A DNA stretch of 64,000 nucleotides from Panorpa germanica (GCA_963678705.1 OY783206.1:15449807-15513806), one strand, 5' to 3'. Numbered from the stretch's first letter, positions 40,757-52,620 are shown. A program made the numbers and translations. Notes: a model not told the origin generated them from the sequence alone.

Positions 40757-41430
40757 AGTCCAGAGTTTACCCTCATCGCAAAGTGACGTCTTTTTGGCGT
40801 GTATGATTTGAATCCAATAAAATAATTCGTAATTAAATTTCATATTTAACTGTTCTATTTTTAAATTGAAATAATAAATAAACTCGCACATATACATTGA
40901 CACATATAAATTGACTAAAAAAATATATTTTTTTTATCAAAATAAAAAATTTTTACTTTCGGCAAATACTGCCCCCGGGCCCCCCCAATAAAATTTTGAA
41001 ATTTTGAATTTTTTTTTATTGATAATATACTTAATTATTCTAGAATCCAGAATATGAACTTTCTCCAAAGTTCTCTACTGGGCCCCCGAATTTCTTCAAC
41101 CCCCCCTTTGTCAATTTTTGAATTTTTAATTTTTGAGAAATGTCAGCATCAAATACCTTAATACACATGCAAAATTTTAACTTTCTATCTTTTACGAATT
41201 TAAAGTATTACAGTAAAACAGGGCTCACTTTTTTTCCAGTTTTTCCAAAATTACGGGTTTCCAGGAAATTTAGGGAAAAATCCGGGGACGCCAAAAGTCT
41301 TAGAATTTTTTTCTCTACGAAATAAGAAATTTTCAAAAACATTGATAGAGCCGTTTTCGCGCTGCCATACAAAATTCAGTACCAAACATATAAGATTAGA
41401 AACATATAAGAATATAAGAATATAAGAATA
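40757..41430 (-). repeat. Helitron-like unit L2 with internal deletion
   Basis: Starts at a degenerate terminus (GAGTTTACCCTCATCGCAAA). It lacks roughly 130 bp between the AT block and the C-rich block that other units have. It ends in the ATATAAGA repeats that abut the CTAG of the next unit. Confidence 0.6.
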
Positions 41431-42228
41431 CTAGCTTTTACCCCCGTCGCAAGCAACGTTTGTTTTTTGTGAGTGGCTTGAATTTCAAGTCAAAATTTAA
41501 TTACATTTTTAAATTGAAATAATAAATAAACTCGTCCTATATTGATTTAACATTTAATAACAATTAATTTTTCATACAAACTGACTAAAAAAATACATTT
41601 TTTATATCAAAATAAAAATATTTTGAATTTATGCGATATTTTACCAATTTTTTTCTAAAATTTAGGATTTTTTTTTCGATTCGTAAATAAGTTGCCAAGG
41701 TTAGCCTATATACAAAATTTCAACTTTCTATCACAATTTTTACTCTCGGCAAATACTGCCCCCGTGCCCCCCAATAAAATTTTAAAATTTTGAATTTTTT
41801 TTTTAATAATAATATACTTAATTATTCTAGAATCCAGAAAATGAATTTTCTCCAAAGTTCCCTGCCGGGCCCCTGAATTTCTTTAACCCTTCTTTTTCAA
41901 TTTTTGAATTTCTAATTTTTGAGAAATGTCAGCATTAAATAGATCAATACACATGCAAAATTTCAACTTTCTATCTTATACGAATTAAAAGTAATACAGC
42001 AAAAAAGGGATCACCTTTTTTCCAGTTTTTCCAAAATTACGGGATTCCAGGAAATTCAGGGAAAAACCCGGGGACGCGAAAAGTCTTAGAATTTTTCTCT
42101 CTACGCAATAGGAAATTTTTAAAAACTTCCCTGGAGCCGTTTTTGAGATGCCATACAAAATTTGAACCAAACATATAAAGACATATACAGATAAGAATAT
42201 AAATATACAGCTGGGACATTATAATAGA
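41431..42228 (-). repeat. Helitron-like unit L3
   Basis: Full unit starting with CTAGCTTTTACCCCCGTCGC at 41431. The hairpin partner reads GCAACG instead of GCGACG, one mismatch in the stem. It ends at the next junction near 42228 (GGGACATTATAATAGA). Confidence 0.7.
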
Positions 42229-43027
42229 CTTGAGTTTACCCCCGTCGCAATGCGACGTCTTTTTGGCGTGTATCATTTGAATCCAATAAAATAATTCGTA
42301 ATTAAATTTCATATTTCACTGTTCTATTTTTAAATTGAAATAATAAATAAACTAGCACAAATACATTGACACATATAAATTGACTAAAAAATATATTGTT
42401 TTTATCAAAATAAAAAATATTTTCAATTTATGCGTTATTTGACCAATTTTTTTTCAAAATTTGGAACTTTTTTTTCGATTCGTAAATAAGTTACCAAGGT
42501 TAGCCTATATACAAAATTTCAACTTTCTAGCACAATTTTTACTCCCGGCAAATACTGCCCCCCGTGCCCCCAAACAAAATTTTGAAATTTTAAATTTTTT
42601 TTTATTAATAATATACTTAATTATTCTAGAATCCAGAATATGAACTTTCTCAAAATTCCCTACCGGGCCCCCGAATTTCTTAAACTCCCCCTTTTTTAAT
42701 TTTTGAATTTTTAATTTTTGAGAAATGTCAGCATTAAATAGATCAATACACATGCAAAATTTCAACTTTCTATCTTATACGAATTAAAAGTAATACAGCA
42801 AAAAAGGGATCACCTTTTTTCCAGTTTTTCCAAAATTACGGGATTCCAGGAAATTTAGGGAAAAACCCGGGGACGCGAAAAGTCTTAGAATTTTTCTCTC
42901 TACGAAATAGGAAATTTTTAAAAACTTCCCTGGAGCCGTTTTTGAGATGCCATACAAAATTCGAACCAAACATATAAAGACATATACATATTAGAATATA
43001 AATATACAGCTGGGACATTATAATAGA
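42229..43027 (-). repeat. Helitron-like unit L4
   Basis: Full 799-bp unit. Its terminus is CTTGAGTTTACCCCCGTCGC instead of CTAG..., followed by AATGCGACG, a perfect stem. It is nearly identical to unit L5, so the pair is a recent tandem duplication. Confidence 0.75.
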
Positions 43028-43842
43028 CTTGAGTTTACCCCCGTCGCAATGCGACGTCTTTTTGGCGTGTATCATTTGAATCCAATAAAATAATTCGTAA
43101 TTAAATTTCATATTTCACTGTTCTATTTTTAAATTGAAATAATAAATAAACTAGCACAAATACATTGACACATATAAATTGACTAAAAAATATAATGTTT
43201 TTATCAAAATAAAAAATATTTTCAATTTATGCGTTATTTGACCAACTTTTTTTCAAAATTTGGAACTTTTTTTTCGATTCGTAAATAAGTTACCAAGGTT
43301 AGCCTATATACAAAATTTCAACTTTCTAGCACAATTTTTACTCCCGGCAAATACTGCCCCCCGTGCCCCCAAACAAAATTTTGAAATTTTAAATTTTTTT
43401 TTATTAATAATATACTTAATTATTCTAGAATCCAGAATATGAACTTTCTCAAAATTCCCTACCGGGCCCCCGAATTTCTTAAACCCCCCCTTTTTTAATT
43501 TTTGAATTTTCAATTTTTGAGAAATGTCAGCATTAAATAGCTCAATACACATGCAAAATTTCAACTTTCTATCTTCTACGAATTAAAAGTAATACAGCAA
43601 AAAAGGGATCACTTTTTTTCCAGTTTTTCCAAAATTACGGGTTTCCAGAAAATTCAGGGGAAAATCCGGGGACGCCAAAAGTCTTAGAATTTTTTTCTCT
43701 ACTAAATAGAAAATTTTCAAAAACTTCCCTGGAGCCGTTTTCGAGATGCCATACAAAATTTGAACCAAACATATAAACATATAAGAATATAAGAATATAA
43801 GATCATAAGAATATAAATATACACCTGGGACATTATAATATA
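43028..43842 (-). repeat. Helitron-like unit L5
   Basis: Near-duplicate of L4 at an offset of 799 bp over most of its length, with differences concentrated in the last 250 bp next to the central palindrome. It ends at TATAATATA directly before the CTAG of the central element. Confidence 0.75.
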
Positions 43843-44810
43843 CTAGCGCTTCGCCCCGTCGCAAAGCGACGTGTATATAATATTTGTGAATAAATAAATT
43901 TATTTGCTAAATTGAAAATAATGCAAAATATTATTTTTAAGTAATTTTCGTTAAAATATATCCTTTTTTAAATTTGTTTCCTTATTTTGTTATAATTCTT
44001 TCATTTACAGTAATAAAGCACTGTATTGACCAGTCTCCAGTGCCACCGCCCATAAGCCCCAATCATGACCTCTTGGCTTTATGCTCTCTTACGTTTCCGA
44101 ACTTTTAATTTTATTCTAAACTTCTGCCATGGAGCGCCTTCTTCCTTCAGCACTCTGTATCGCTTCTTTCCTAAGCATCGTCGGTCCTTACAGCATTTTT
44201 AGAGCGCCCCCGCTTTGGCACTATAATTAAATAATCCTTCGTTTCCTCCTCTCTGTGTAAAATTATCATTTACCCTAATGAAGCACAGTATTGAGCAATG
44301 TCCACTGCCCAGCCCCTAAATACCAATCATCACCTCTTGGCTCCATGCTCTGTATCGTTCTCGCACTTTCAATTGTATTCCTGTGCACCTCTGCCAAAAT
44401 GCGCCCACTTGCAACACCACAGCCCACCTGAGCATCATCGCTCATTACAGCACTTTCCAATCGCCCTTGTTTTACCGCAATCATTAAATAATCTTGCGCT
44501 TTCACCCCCTGCGTACTAATCTCATAACAATTAGTTTACAAAATTAATACTTTACTCTTAACCTACATACTAAATTTCATCCTTAGAAGTACATTATTTT
44601 TTAATAAATATTCGATAAGATAAATGCTTGATAAAATTAATGGTTACTCATTACAATGTAAACCTACTAATTTCATCAATTCATTTATGTTTTAAAGAAA
44701 GCCTAGCGGTTCGCTCCTAATAATCTGATCTCTAGCCATTATACTTCCCGTTATTGTACTTTCAATTTAATCCCCGATCCGCCGCCCACATTTCCAGCAC
44801 CAAAGCACAT

Positions 44811-45226
44811 ATTCTACAACACGGTTACTTTCCAGAGCCATTATAATCTATCGCTACTTCTTTTAACACCACCGTTACTTGGTGTCCTGAACCCCGGCGC
44901 CACCCTCTCCTCCAATCAGGCACTACCAATTCAATATTACAGCAATGCATTTACATAATTAAAACTGCACTGTAATCTTATGTTCTAATTTTCGTATTTA
45001 TATTTACGATATAATATAATTCTGCAACACGGTTACCTCCAAGAGCCATTATTAATCTATCGCCACTACTTCTAACACCACCGCTACTTAGTACTGAACC
45101 CCAGCGCCACCCTCTCCTACAATCAAGCACTACCAATTCGATATTACAGTTATTCATTTACATAATTAAAACTGCACTGTAATCTTACGTTCTAATTTTC
45201 GTATTTATATTTACGATATAATATTA
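44811..45226. repeat. 208-bp tandem duplication in the left palindrome arm
   Basis: Two copies, starting at ATTCTACAACACGG (44811) and ATTCTGCAACACGG (45019), each ending in TTTACGATATAATAT. They differ at many positions, so the duplication is not recent. The right arm has a single copy (about 46741-46905). Confidence 0.8.
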
Positions 45227-45229
45227 GTC

Positions 45230-45470
45230 TCCCCATTAATCCCCGCTCCTGAAATAAAATTGTCAAATTTTAGGCAGAGCATAGCTCTCTACCTTTATCT
45301 ACCCCTACTTTTATAAATGATCGAAATTTCAAAATTGAGTTCTTTGGCAAAGCTTTTTCCCGCCCCCACTTCCTCAATTTCACGCCGCTACTAAGGTTAA
45401 ATTTATTTTCGCAAATATGCACATGCATAGTTTCTATTTTTTCACTTTTTCTATTTTTTAATATTTGGGG
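45230..45470. other. Unpaired insert in the left palindrome arm
   Basis: About 240 bp with no counterpart in the right arm. Part of it (GCCCCCACTTCCTCAATTTC, then ACGCCGCTACT) looks like a reverse-orientation relative of the spacer repeats at 45757-46440, so it may be a misplaced spacer unit. Confidence 0.4.
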
Positions 45471-45756
45471 CTGTTAACTATTTCCCCACTATACCCCTCA
45501 CTCCTGTTCGATTTCACAGCACAACAAACGCACCAAAAATCAATCCAATTCTACTACTGAATGTAATTTGAATATCTGACTTATTGAGAACTATTTAGCT
45601 TCTATTTAATATTCTACATGCAAAATATCATCGTTGTACCTCTATATTGTTCTTATACTCGGTTTATAACCCCCCCCCCACTTTAATGTTGCACTTAAGA
45701 AAATGTACTTCTTTTTATATTTTCGTAATAAACATGTCAATCTATATCTGCATACA

Positions 45757-46440
45757 AAACTGGAAAATTCGAAAAAATACTTTTGCAAATATCTGACGAG
45801 CTAGAAAAGATAAAAAACTGAAATTTGGTGTGTGTATTAAAATCATAATTGTGCACATTTGCCAATAGTAGGACATTTGAAATTTGAGTTCAGTAGCGGC
45901 GCGAATTTCCGGGGGCAATGTTAGAATAGAGTTGGGACGTTTAAATTTAATATGTAGGCTCGCTGTAGACAGTTATTTATTGAAAAAAATAAACAACCAC
46001 AAAATTTCCAGTGGCGGCGGGAGTTGAGACAGTAAAAGCCAGAAATATTAAAAAAGTAGTATTAAAACTTAGGGTATGTATTGAGACACTAATTGCGCAT
46101 GTTTGCCAATAATTGGATTACCAAAATTTTAATTCAGTAGCGGCGTGATTTTTTGGGGGCAATGTTGCAACAGATCTAGAACGTTGATATTTAGAACGTG
46201 GGCCCTATAAAGAGTGTCATTAAAGACAAACTATAGAAAACTGCAACTTTCCAGAGGCGGCGGGCGCTGGGGGCCAAAAACCAGAAATATGACATATATA
46301 GAGATGAAAGGCTATAGTTTAGAATATATGTTCTTAGATACAAATAAAATAGATCCCTGTGTTAAAATTTGACAAACTTGTTTAGTAGCGCAGGTATGTG
46401 GGGGGGCTAATGCTAAAATATAAATACGAAGCTGAAATTT
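45757..46440 (+). repeat. Palindrome spacer made of about 245-bp tandem units
   Basis: Three related units are marked by CAGTAGCGGCG...GGGGGCAATGTT at 45891 and 46135 and by TAGTAGCGCAGG...GGGGGGCTAATG at 46383, spacings 244 and 248 bp. The units are diverged. No coding potential was seen. Confidence 0.65.
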
Positions 46441-47876
46441 AGTATGCAAATATAGATTGACATATTAATAACGAAAATATAAAAAAAACTATATTTTCTT
46501 AAGTGTAACATTAGAGTGGGTGGTGATAAACCGAGTATAAGAACAATATAGAGGTACAACGATGATATATTGCATGTAAAATATTAAATAGAAGCACAAT
46601 AGTTCTCTATAAGTTAGATAGTCAAATTAAATTCAGTAGTAGAATTGGATTGATTTTTGGTGCGTTTGTTGTGCTGCGAAAACGAACAGGAGTGAGAGGG
46701 ATAGGGGAGAAATAGTTAACAGCCCCAAAATTAAAACATAAGATTACAGTGCTGTTTTAATTATTTAAATGAATTGCTGTAATATCGAATTGGTAGTGCA
46801 TGATTGGAGGCGAGGGTGGCGCTGGAATCAGTAAGTAGCGGGGGTGTTAGAAGTAGTGACGATAGATTATTATGGCTCTGGGAGGCAACCGTGTTGCAGA
46901 ACATGTGCTTTGGTGCTGAAAGTGTAGCCGGCGGTGCATGGGGATTAAATCGAAAGTGCAATAACGGGAAGAATAAAAGCTAGAGATGAGATTATTAGGA
47001 ACGAACCGCTATGCCCTAAAAACATAAATAAATTGATGTAATTAGTAGGTTTACATTGAAATGAGTGAAAATTAATTTTATCAAGCATTTATCTTATCGA
47101 ATAATTATTAAAAAATAATGTACTTCTAAGGATGAAGTTTAGTATGCCGGTTGCCAGTAAAGTATTAATTTTGAAAACTAATTGCTAAGAGATTAGTACG
47201 CAGGGGGTGGAAGCGCAGGATTATTTAATGATTGGGCGAAAACGGGGCCGATAGGAAAGTGCCTTATTGAGCGATGATGCTCAGGTATGCTGTGGTGTTG
47301 CAAGTAGGCGCATTGTGGCAGAGGTGCAGAGGAATACAATTGAAAGTGCGAGAACGATACAGAGCATGGAGCCAAAAGGTGATGAATGGTGTTTAAGGGC
47401 GGAAGCAGTGGACATTGTTCAATTCTGTGCTTCATTAGGGTAAATTGGATAATTTTACGCAGGGAGGAGGAAGCGAAGAATTATTTATTTACAGCGCTAT
47501 AGCAGGGGCGCTGTGAAAGTACTATAAGGACCGACGATGCTCAGGAGAAGCGATACAGAGTGCTGAAGGAAGGAGGCGATCCATGGCGGAAGTTTAGAGG
47601 AATCAAATTAAAAGTTCAAAAACGTAAGAAAGCATGGAGCCAAGAGGTGATATTTGGGGCTGATGTGCGGGGGCACTAGAGACTAGTCAATACAGTGCTT
47701 TATTACTGTAAATGAAAGAATTATAACAAAATAAGGAAACATAAATTTAAAAGATGATAAATTTTAGCAAAAATTACTTAAAAATAATATTTTGCATTAT
47801 TTTCAATTTAACAAATAACTTTTTTTTATTTGCAAATATTATATACACGTCCCTTTGCGACGGGGCGAAGCGCTAG

Positions 47877-48654
47877 TCCTATATTATAATGTCCGAGGTG
47901 TATGTTTGTTTTCTTATATGTTTATATGTTTACGCGATTCGTATGGTGGCTTGAAAACAGCTCCGTCAATGTTTCTGAAAATTTCCTATTTCGTAGAGAA
48001 AAAAATTCTAAGACTTTTGGCGTCCCCGGATTTTTCCCTGAATTTCAAGGAAACCCGTAATTTTGGAAAAACTGGAAAAAAAGTGATCCTTTTTTGCTGT
48101 ATTACTTTTAATTCGTAAAAGATAGAAAGTTGAAATTTTGCATATGTATTAGGGTATTTTATGCTGACATTTCCCAAAAATTAGAAATTCAAAAATTAAA
48201 GAAGGGGGGGTTGAAAAAATTCAGGGGCCCGTTAGGGAACTTTAGAGAAAGTTCATATTCTGGATTCTAGAATAATTAAATAAAGTATCAATAAAAAAAA
48301 ATTTAAAATTTTAAAATTTTATTGGATGGCACGGGGGCAGTATTTTCCGAGAGTAAAAATTGTGCTAGAAAATTGAAATTTTGTATGTAGGCTAACCTTG
48401 GTAACTTATTTACGAATCAAAAAAAAAAATCCCAACTTTTGAAAAAAAGTTGGTCAAATAACGCCTAAATTAAAAATATTTTTTATTTTGATAAAAAAAA
48501 TATATTTTTTTAATCATTTTATATGTTTGGCGAGTTTATTTATAATTTCAATTTAAAAATGGAATTAAATATGAAATGTAATTACGAATTATTTTATTGT
48601 ATTCAAATCATACACGACAAAAGGATGTCGCATTGCGACGGAAGTAAACTCTAG
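47877..48654 (+). repeat. Helitron-like unit R1
   Basis: 778-bp plus-strand unit directly following the CTAG of the central palindrome. It begins TCCTATATTATAATGTCC and ends TCGCATTGCGACGGAAGTAA then ACTCTAG. The usual G run before the terminus is GGAAG here. Confidence 0.7.
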
Positions 48655-49402
48655 GGATCTTATATTCTTATATGTTTGGTAGTAAATTTTGTATGGCAGC
48701 GCGAAAACGGCTTCGTCAATGTTTTTGAAAATTGCCTGTTTCGTAGAGAAAAAAAATTTAAGACTTTTGGCGTCCCCGAAATTTTCCATGAATTTCCTGG
48801 AAACCCGTAATTTTGGAAAGACTGGAAAAAAAGTGAGCCTTTTTTGCTGTATTTCTTTTAGTTCATAAAAGATAGAAAGTTGAAATTTTGCATGTGTATT
48901 AAGGTATTTTATGCTGACATTTCCCAAAAATTAGAAATTCAAAAATTGAAAAAGGGGGGGTTAAAGAAATTCGGGGGCCAGGTAAAGAACTTTAGAGAAA
49001 GTTTATATTCTGTATTCTAGAATAATTAAGTATATTATTAATAAAAGAAAAATTCAAAATTTCCAAATTTTATTTGGGGGCACGGGGGGCAGTAATTTCC
49101 GAGTGTAAAAATTGTGCTCGAAAGTTGAAACTTTGTATATAGGCTAACCTTGATAACTTATTTACGAATCGAAAAAGAAAATCCCAAATTTTGAAAAAAA
49201 GTTGGTCAAATAACGCATGAATTTGATATAAAAAATATATTTCCTTAGTCAGTTTGAATGAAGAATTAATTGTTATAATATGTAAAATTAATATAGGACG
49301 AATTTATTTATAATTTCAGTTTACAAATGGAATTAAATTTTGACATGAAATTCAAGCCACACACAAAAAACAGACGTCGCTTGCGACGGGGGTAAAAGCT
49401 AG
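48655..49402 (+). repeat. Helitron-like unit R2
   Basis: 748-bp unit that ends in GTCGCTTGCGACGGGGGTAA then AAGCTAG. Its 5' part is short, starting at GGATCTTATATTC, so it lacks the TATAATGTCCCAGG segment. Confidence 0.7.
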
Positions 49403-50196
49403 TATATTATAATGTCCCAGGTGTACATTTATATTCTTATATTCTTATATGTTTGGTTTGAATTTTGTATGGCATGTCGAAAACGGTTTCAGGGAAGTTT
49501 TTAAAAATTTCCTATTTCGTATAGAAAAAAATTCTAAGACTTTTGGCGTCCCTGGATTTTTCCCTGAATTTTCTGGGAACCCGTTATTTTGGAAAAACTG
49601 AAAAAAAAGTGATCCCTGTTTTGCTGTATTACTTTTAATTCGTAAAAGATAGAAAGTTGAAATTTTGCATGTGTATTAAAATATTCAATGCTGACATTTC
49701 TCAAAAATTAGAAATTCAAAAATTGACAAAGGGGGGGTTGAAGAAATTCGGGGGCCCGGTAGGGAACTTTGTAGTTAGTTCATATTTTGGATTCTAGAAT
49801 AATTAAGTATATTATTAATAAAAAAAAAATTCAAAATTTCCAAATTTTATTGGGGGGCACGGGGGCAGTTTTTGCCGAGAGTAAAAATTGTGCTAGAAAG
49901 TTGAAATTTTGTATATAGGCTAACCTTGGTTACTTATTTACGAATCGAAAAAAAAAATCCTAAATTTTGAAAAAAAGTTGGTTAAATAACGCATAAATTG
50001 AAAATATTTTTAATTTTTATAAAAAAAATATATTTTTTTAGTCAATTTATATGTGTGAATGTATATGTGCGAGTTTATTTATTATTTCAATTTAAAAATA
50101 GAACAGTTAAATATGAAATTTAATTACGAATTATTTTATTGGATTCAAATGATACACGCCAAAAAGACGTCGCATTGCGACGGGGGTAAACTCAAG
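49403..50196 (+). repeat. Helitron-like unit R3
   Basis: 794-bp unit starting TATATTATAATGTCCCAGGT. It ends GCATTGCGACGGGGGTAAAC then TCAAG, the same altered terminus (CTCAAG instead of GCTAG) as at the L3/L4 and L4/L5 junctions on the other side. This links these units as one sublineage present in both orientations. Confidence 0.72.
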
Positions 50197-50989
50197 TATA
50201 TTATAATGTCCCAGGTGTATATTTATATTCTTATATGTTTATGTGTTTATATGTTTGGTTCGACTTTTGTATGGCATCTCGGAAACGGCTCCAGGAAGTT
50301 TTTAAAAATTTCCTATTTCGTAGAGAAAAAAATTCTAAGACTTTTGGCTTTGCCGGATTTTTCCCTGAATTTCCTGGAAACCCGTAATTTTGGAAAAACT
50401 GGAAAAAAGTGATCCTTTTTTGCTGTATTACTTTTAATTTGTAAACGATAGAAAGTTGTAATTTTGCATGTGTAATAAGGTATTCAATGCTGACATTTCT
50501 CAAAAATTAGAAATTCAAAAATTGAAAAAGAGGGGGGTTAAAGAAATTCGGGGGCCCGGTAAAACTTTGGAGAAATTTCATTTTCTGGATTCTAGAATAA
50601 TTAAGTATATTATTAATAAAAAAATTTCAAAATTTTAAAATTTTATTGGGGGGCACGGGGGCAGTATTTGCCGAGAGTAAAAATTGTGCTAGAAAGTTAA
50701 AATTTTGTATATAGGCTAACCTTGATAACTTATTTACTAATCGAAAGAAAAAATTCTAAGTTTTTAAAAAATTTGGTCAAATAACGCATAAATTGAAAAT
50801 ATTTTTTATTTAGATATAAAAAATATATTTTCTTAGTCAGTTTGTATGAAAAATTAATTGTTATTAAATTTAAAATCAATATAGGACGAGTTTATTTATT
50901 ATTTCAATTTAAAAATGGAATTAAATTTTGACATGAAATTCAAGCCACTCATAAAAAACAAACGTCGCTTGCGACGGGGGTAAAAGCTA

Positions 50990-50990
<1 letters not shown>
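50197..50990 (+). repeat. Helitron-like unit R4, outermost
   Basis: 794-bp unit with the canonical end GTCGCTTGCGACGGGGGTAA then AAGCTAG at 50987-50990, followed immediately by T of a (TA)n tract. Helitrons typically insert between A and T, so this outer edge fits a real insertion boundary. Confidence 0.75.

Positions 50991-51029
<39 letters not shown>
50991..51029. repeat. (TA)n microsatellite at the edge of the Helitron-like complex
   Basis: About 19 TA dinucleotides directly after the CTAG terminus of unit R4. It is probably the target site of the complex. Confidence 0.95.
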
Positions 51030-51030
<1 letters not shown>

Positions 51031-51804
51031 TTAAACAGTTTTTTTTCTACTACATCATATCGAAAAACATAGACTTGAGATAAATGAGGGTAAAGTTTTA
51101 AGTTTGGATATATCTAGTTGGTATATGCTGTATATAAACGGCTGTAGAAACGAAAATATTGTCAATATCCTTACAAATATTTAACAGTATATCCTTAAAA
51201 GACTATACTATCAAAACATAAAAAAAATAAAATCAATGTTTTCAAAATCCTAGATCACCCTTAAGGGGTAGGTTTAATTTATTTCCTGCTACATTATGTA
51301 CGCAGAATTTTAAAAGATATGGTATGACGTCATCGATGAATCAACTTAGTGACATATTTACACATTTAGCGCCAGTTGGCTCCTGGATTAATTTTACAAT
51401 TTAACGATTTATTTAAAATTGCACAAGAAATAGTTTTTCAGTATATTTCTGAGCTAATAAAAGCTTCCTCGTTTGCGGAGGTGCAGTTAGTTCGGTCAGA
51501 CACACTTAGCGGATGGTTATGTTACTCGTATTGGTAATGGGCTTGTGTCCTCATTTTTAAGTGGTTGATTTTTCAATTGTTGATTGAAATTGATATTAAT
51601 AAATATGTATTGGCATGTCTATTTTATTAAATATCGAAATGTTGATGGAGATATAGTAATGTGGTAATGTTTTGCAGCTGTTTGTAGTCGAAATAATTAA
51701 GTCAAGTAAAGAATAATAAGTTTTCATTTTATTTAATCCTGTTACGGCAGACATGATATTGAAATTTTATTGTTCCTTGAAATAGCTGTAAATATTATTT
51801 GATA
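51030..51804. other. Non-coding AT-rich sequence, no recognised feature
   Basis: About 775 bp between the (TA)n tract and the Helitron 5'-like segment. It contains TGACGTCATCGATGA near 51330, a CRE-like palindrome, and no open frame worth calling. I cannot assign it to a repeat family. Confidence 0.4.
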
Positions 51805-52438
51805 TCTCTAACAAATAAAATTCTCGTGTCGCGGTGTTTATTCCCAAACCCCTTTGAAACGACTGAACCGATTTTGATAAAATTTTGTGTGATTATCATG
51901 TAGGTCTGAGAATCGGCTAACATCTATTTTTCATACCTCTAAATGTTAAGGGTGGTCCATTCCAAAAAAATTTTTTATTTTATTGACAAATTTTTTTGTT
52001 TTTATGCTTTTATGATTCAGCATTGAAAAATCCATTATACATAATTCTAAATTTTCACTGTTCCATCCACAAGATTGCAATCGAATATAATAATTGTAAT
52101 ATACTATAATTTTCATGAATAGTTCTATCAACCAATCAATTCGCCCCAGGTGTCTCCCGTTGTCACTTTTCAACCAGCAAGCCGGCTTCCTTTCTCTCAC
52201 TCACATACAGTTTTCGTCCATTTTCTTTTTTGGTTTTATTTGTGTCTTAATCGTATACGTAACATTTTAATTTTTCAGTGCAACTTTCAAGTTAATTTTA
52301 TTCTCATAGTGAATTTGTTATTATTTCTCAGTGCTAACAAAGACAGTTTTCACTTCTAATTGATTAAGAAATCAAATATAAATCAACACGAGTTGTGAGC
52401 TCCTGACAACAACTTTACCGGTATATATCATACTTTTA
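51805..52438 (+). mobile_element. Helitron 5'-end-like remnant
   Basis: Begins ATCTCTAACAAATAAAATTC after an A, then CTCGTGTCGCGGTGTTTATT and GACTGAACCGATTTTGATAA. In established insect Helitrons a 5' TC terminus is followed by a very similar leader before the Rep-helicase ORF, so this is likely the 5' end of an originally autonomous element. No Rep domain follows: after about 630 bp the errantivirus interrupts, and beyond it only a (TAA)n tract and the helicase tail (61312-61505) remain. The assignment rests on recalled family character of the leader and is moderate. Confidence 0.5.
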
Positions 52439-52442
52439 CGTG
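52439..52442. repeat. Target-site duplication CGTG, left copy
   Basis: CGTG directly precedes the left LTR and is repeated at 60342-60345 directly after the right LTR. Four bases is the errantivirus duplication length. Confidence 0.93.
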
Positions 52443-52486
52443 AGTTAAGTTTTGGGAGCGATACTTAACACAAAAAAAATACTTAA

Positions 52487-52512
52487 TTTATTTTGAATAC
52501 AAATTATTTATT
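52487..52512 (-). terminator. Polyadenylation signals in the 3' LTR
   Basis: Two AATAAA hexamers on the minus strand, at 52487-52492 and 52507-52512, downstream of the TATA box in element orientation and so placed to end the genomic RNA in the R/U5 part of the LTR. Confidence 0.55.
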
Positions 52513-52620
52513 TGATTATAACAATAATACAATGGTTAAATAGTTTGTTGTAACAGAGTAGCCGAGTTCTGTTGTCAGAGTTCTAATAAGACTCATCCCC
52601 TCTTCTTTAGTTCATACCGT

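Larger units (their letters stand above)
43843..47876. repeat. Central 4-kb imperfect palindrome with CTAG/hairpin at both ends
   Basis: The left end reads CTAGCGCTTCGCCCCGTCGC then AAAGCGACG; the right end reads CGTCCCTTTGCGACGGGG then CGAAGCGCTAG, its inverted match. Arms at 43843-45757 and about 46440-47876 are reverse-complement copies with scattered mismatches, around a 0.7-kb spacer. The left arm is longer because of a 208-bp duplication and a roughly 250-bp insert. The arms include divergent tandem units of about 265 bp (compare 44010 and 44279). Short frames are present but are mirrored between the arms and not protein-like, so I call no gene. It resembles a fold-back element or two opposed Helitron derivatives joined head to head. 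Confidence 0.75.
40081..50990. repeat. Large inverted-repeat complex of Helitron-like tandem units
   Basis: Five minus-oriented units (about 40081-43842) and four plus-oriented units (47877-50990) of one 0.75-0.8-kb repeat family face each other across a 4-kb palindromic centre (43843-47876). In plus orientation a unit starts near TATTATAATGTCCCAGGTGT, runs through (ATATTCTT)n, C-rich and G-rich blocks such as GGGGGCACGGGGGCAGT, and ends with CGTCGC..GCGACGGGGG, TAAAAG and CTAG. Hairpin followed by CTRR is the known Helitron 3' terminus, so I read the units as non-autonomous Helitron derivatives joined head to tail. No transposase is encoded inside. An alternative is an RTE/SINE-type repeat with a microsatellite tail. 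The unit family and inversion are certain; the Helitron label is moderate. Confidence 0.7.

Noticed and set aside
42037-43564. 86-93-codon frames repeated in the Helitron-like units
   Set aside because: They recur only because the 0.8-kb units are duplicated, are broken in most other units, and resemble no domain I know.
44275-47435. Short frames in the palindrome arms
   Set aside because: The same sequence appears in mirror form in the other arm, the frames overlap tandem repeats, and no start or domain is convincing.
51330-51345. CRE-like TGACGTCATCGATGA as a promoter element
   Set aside because: A single short palindrome in AT-rich sequence with no gene next to it is not enough support.
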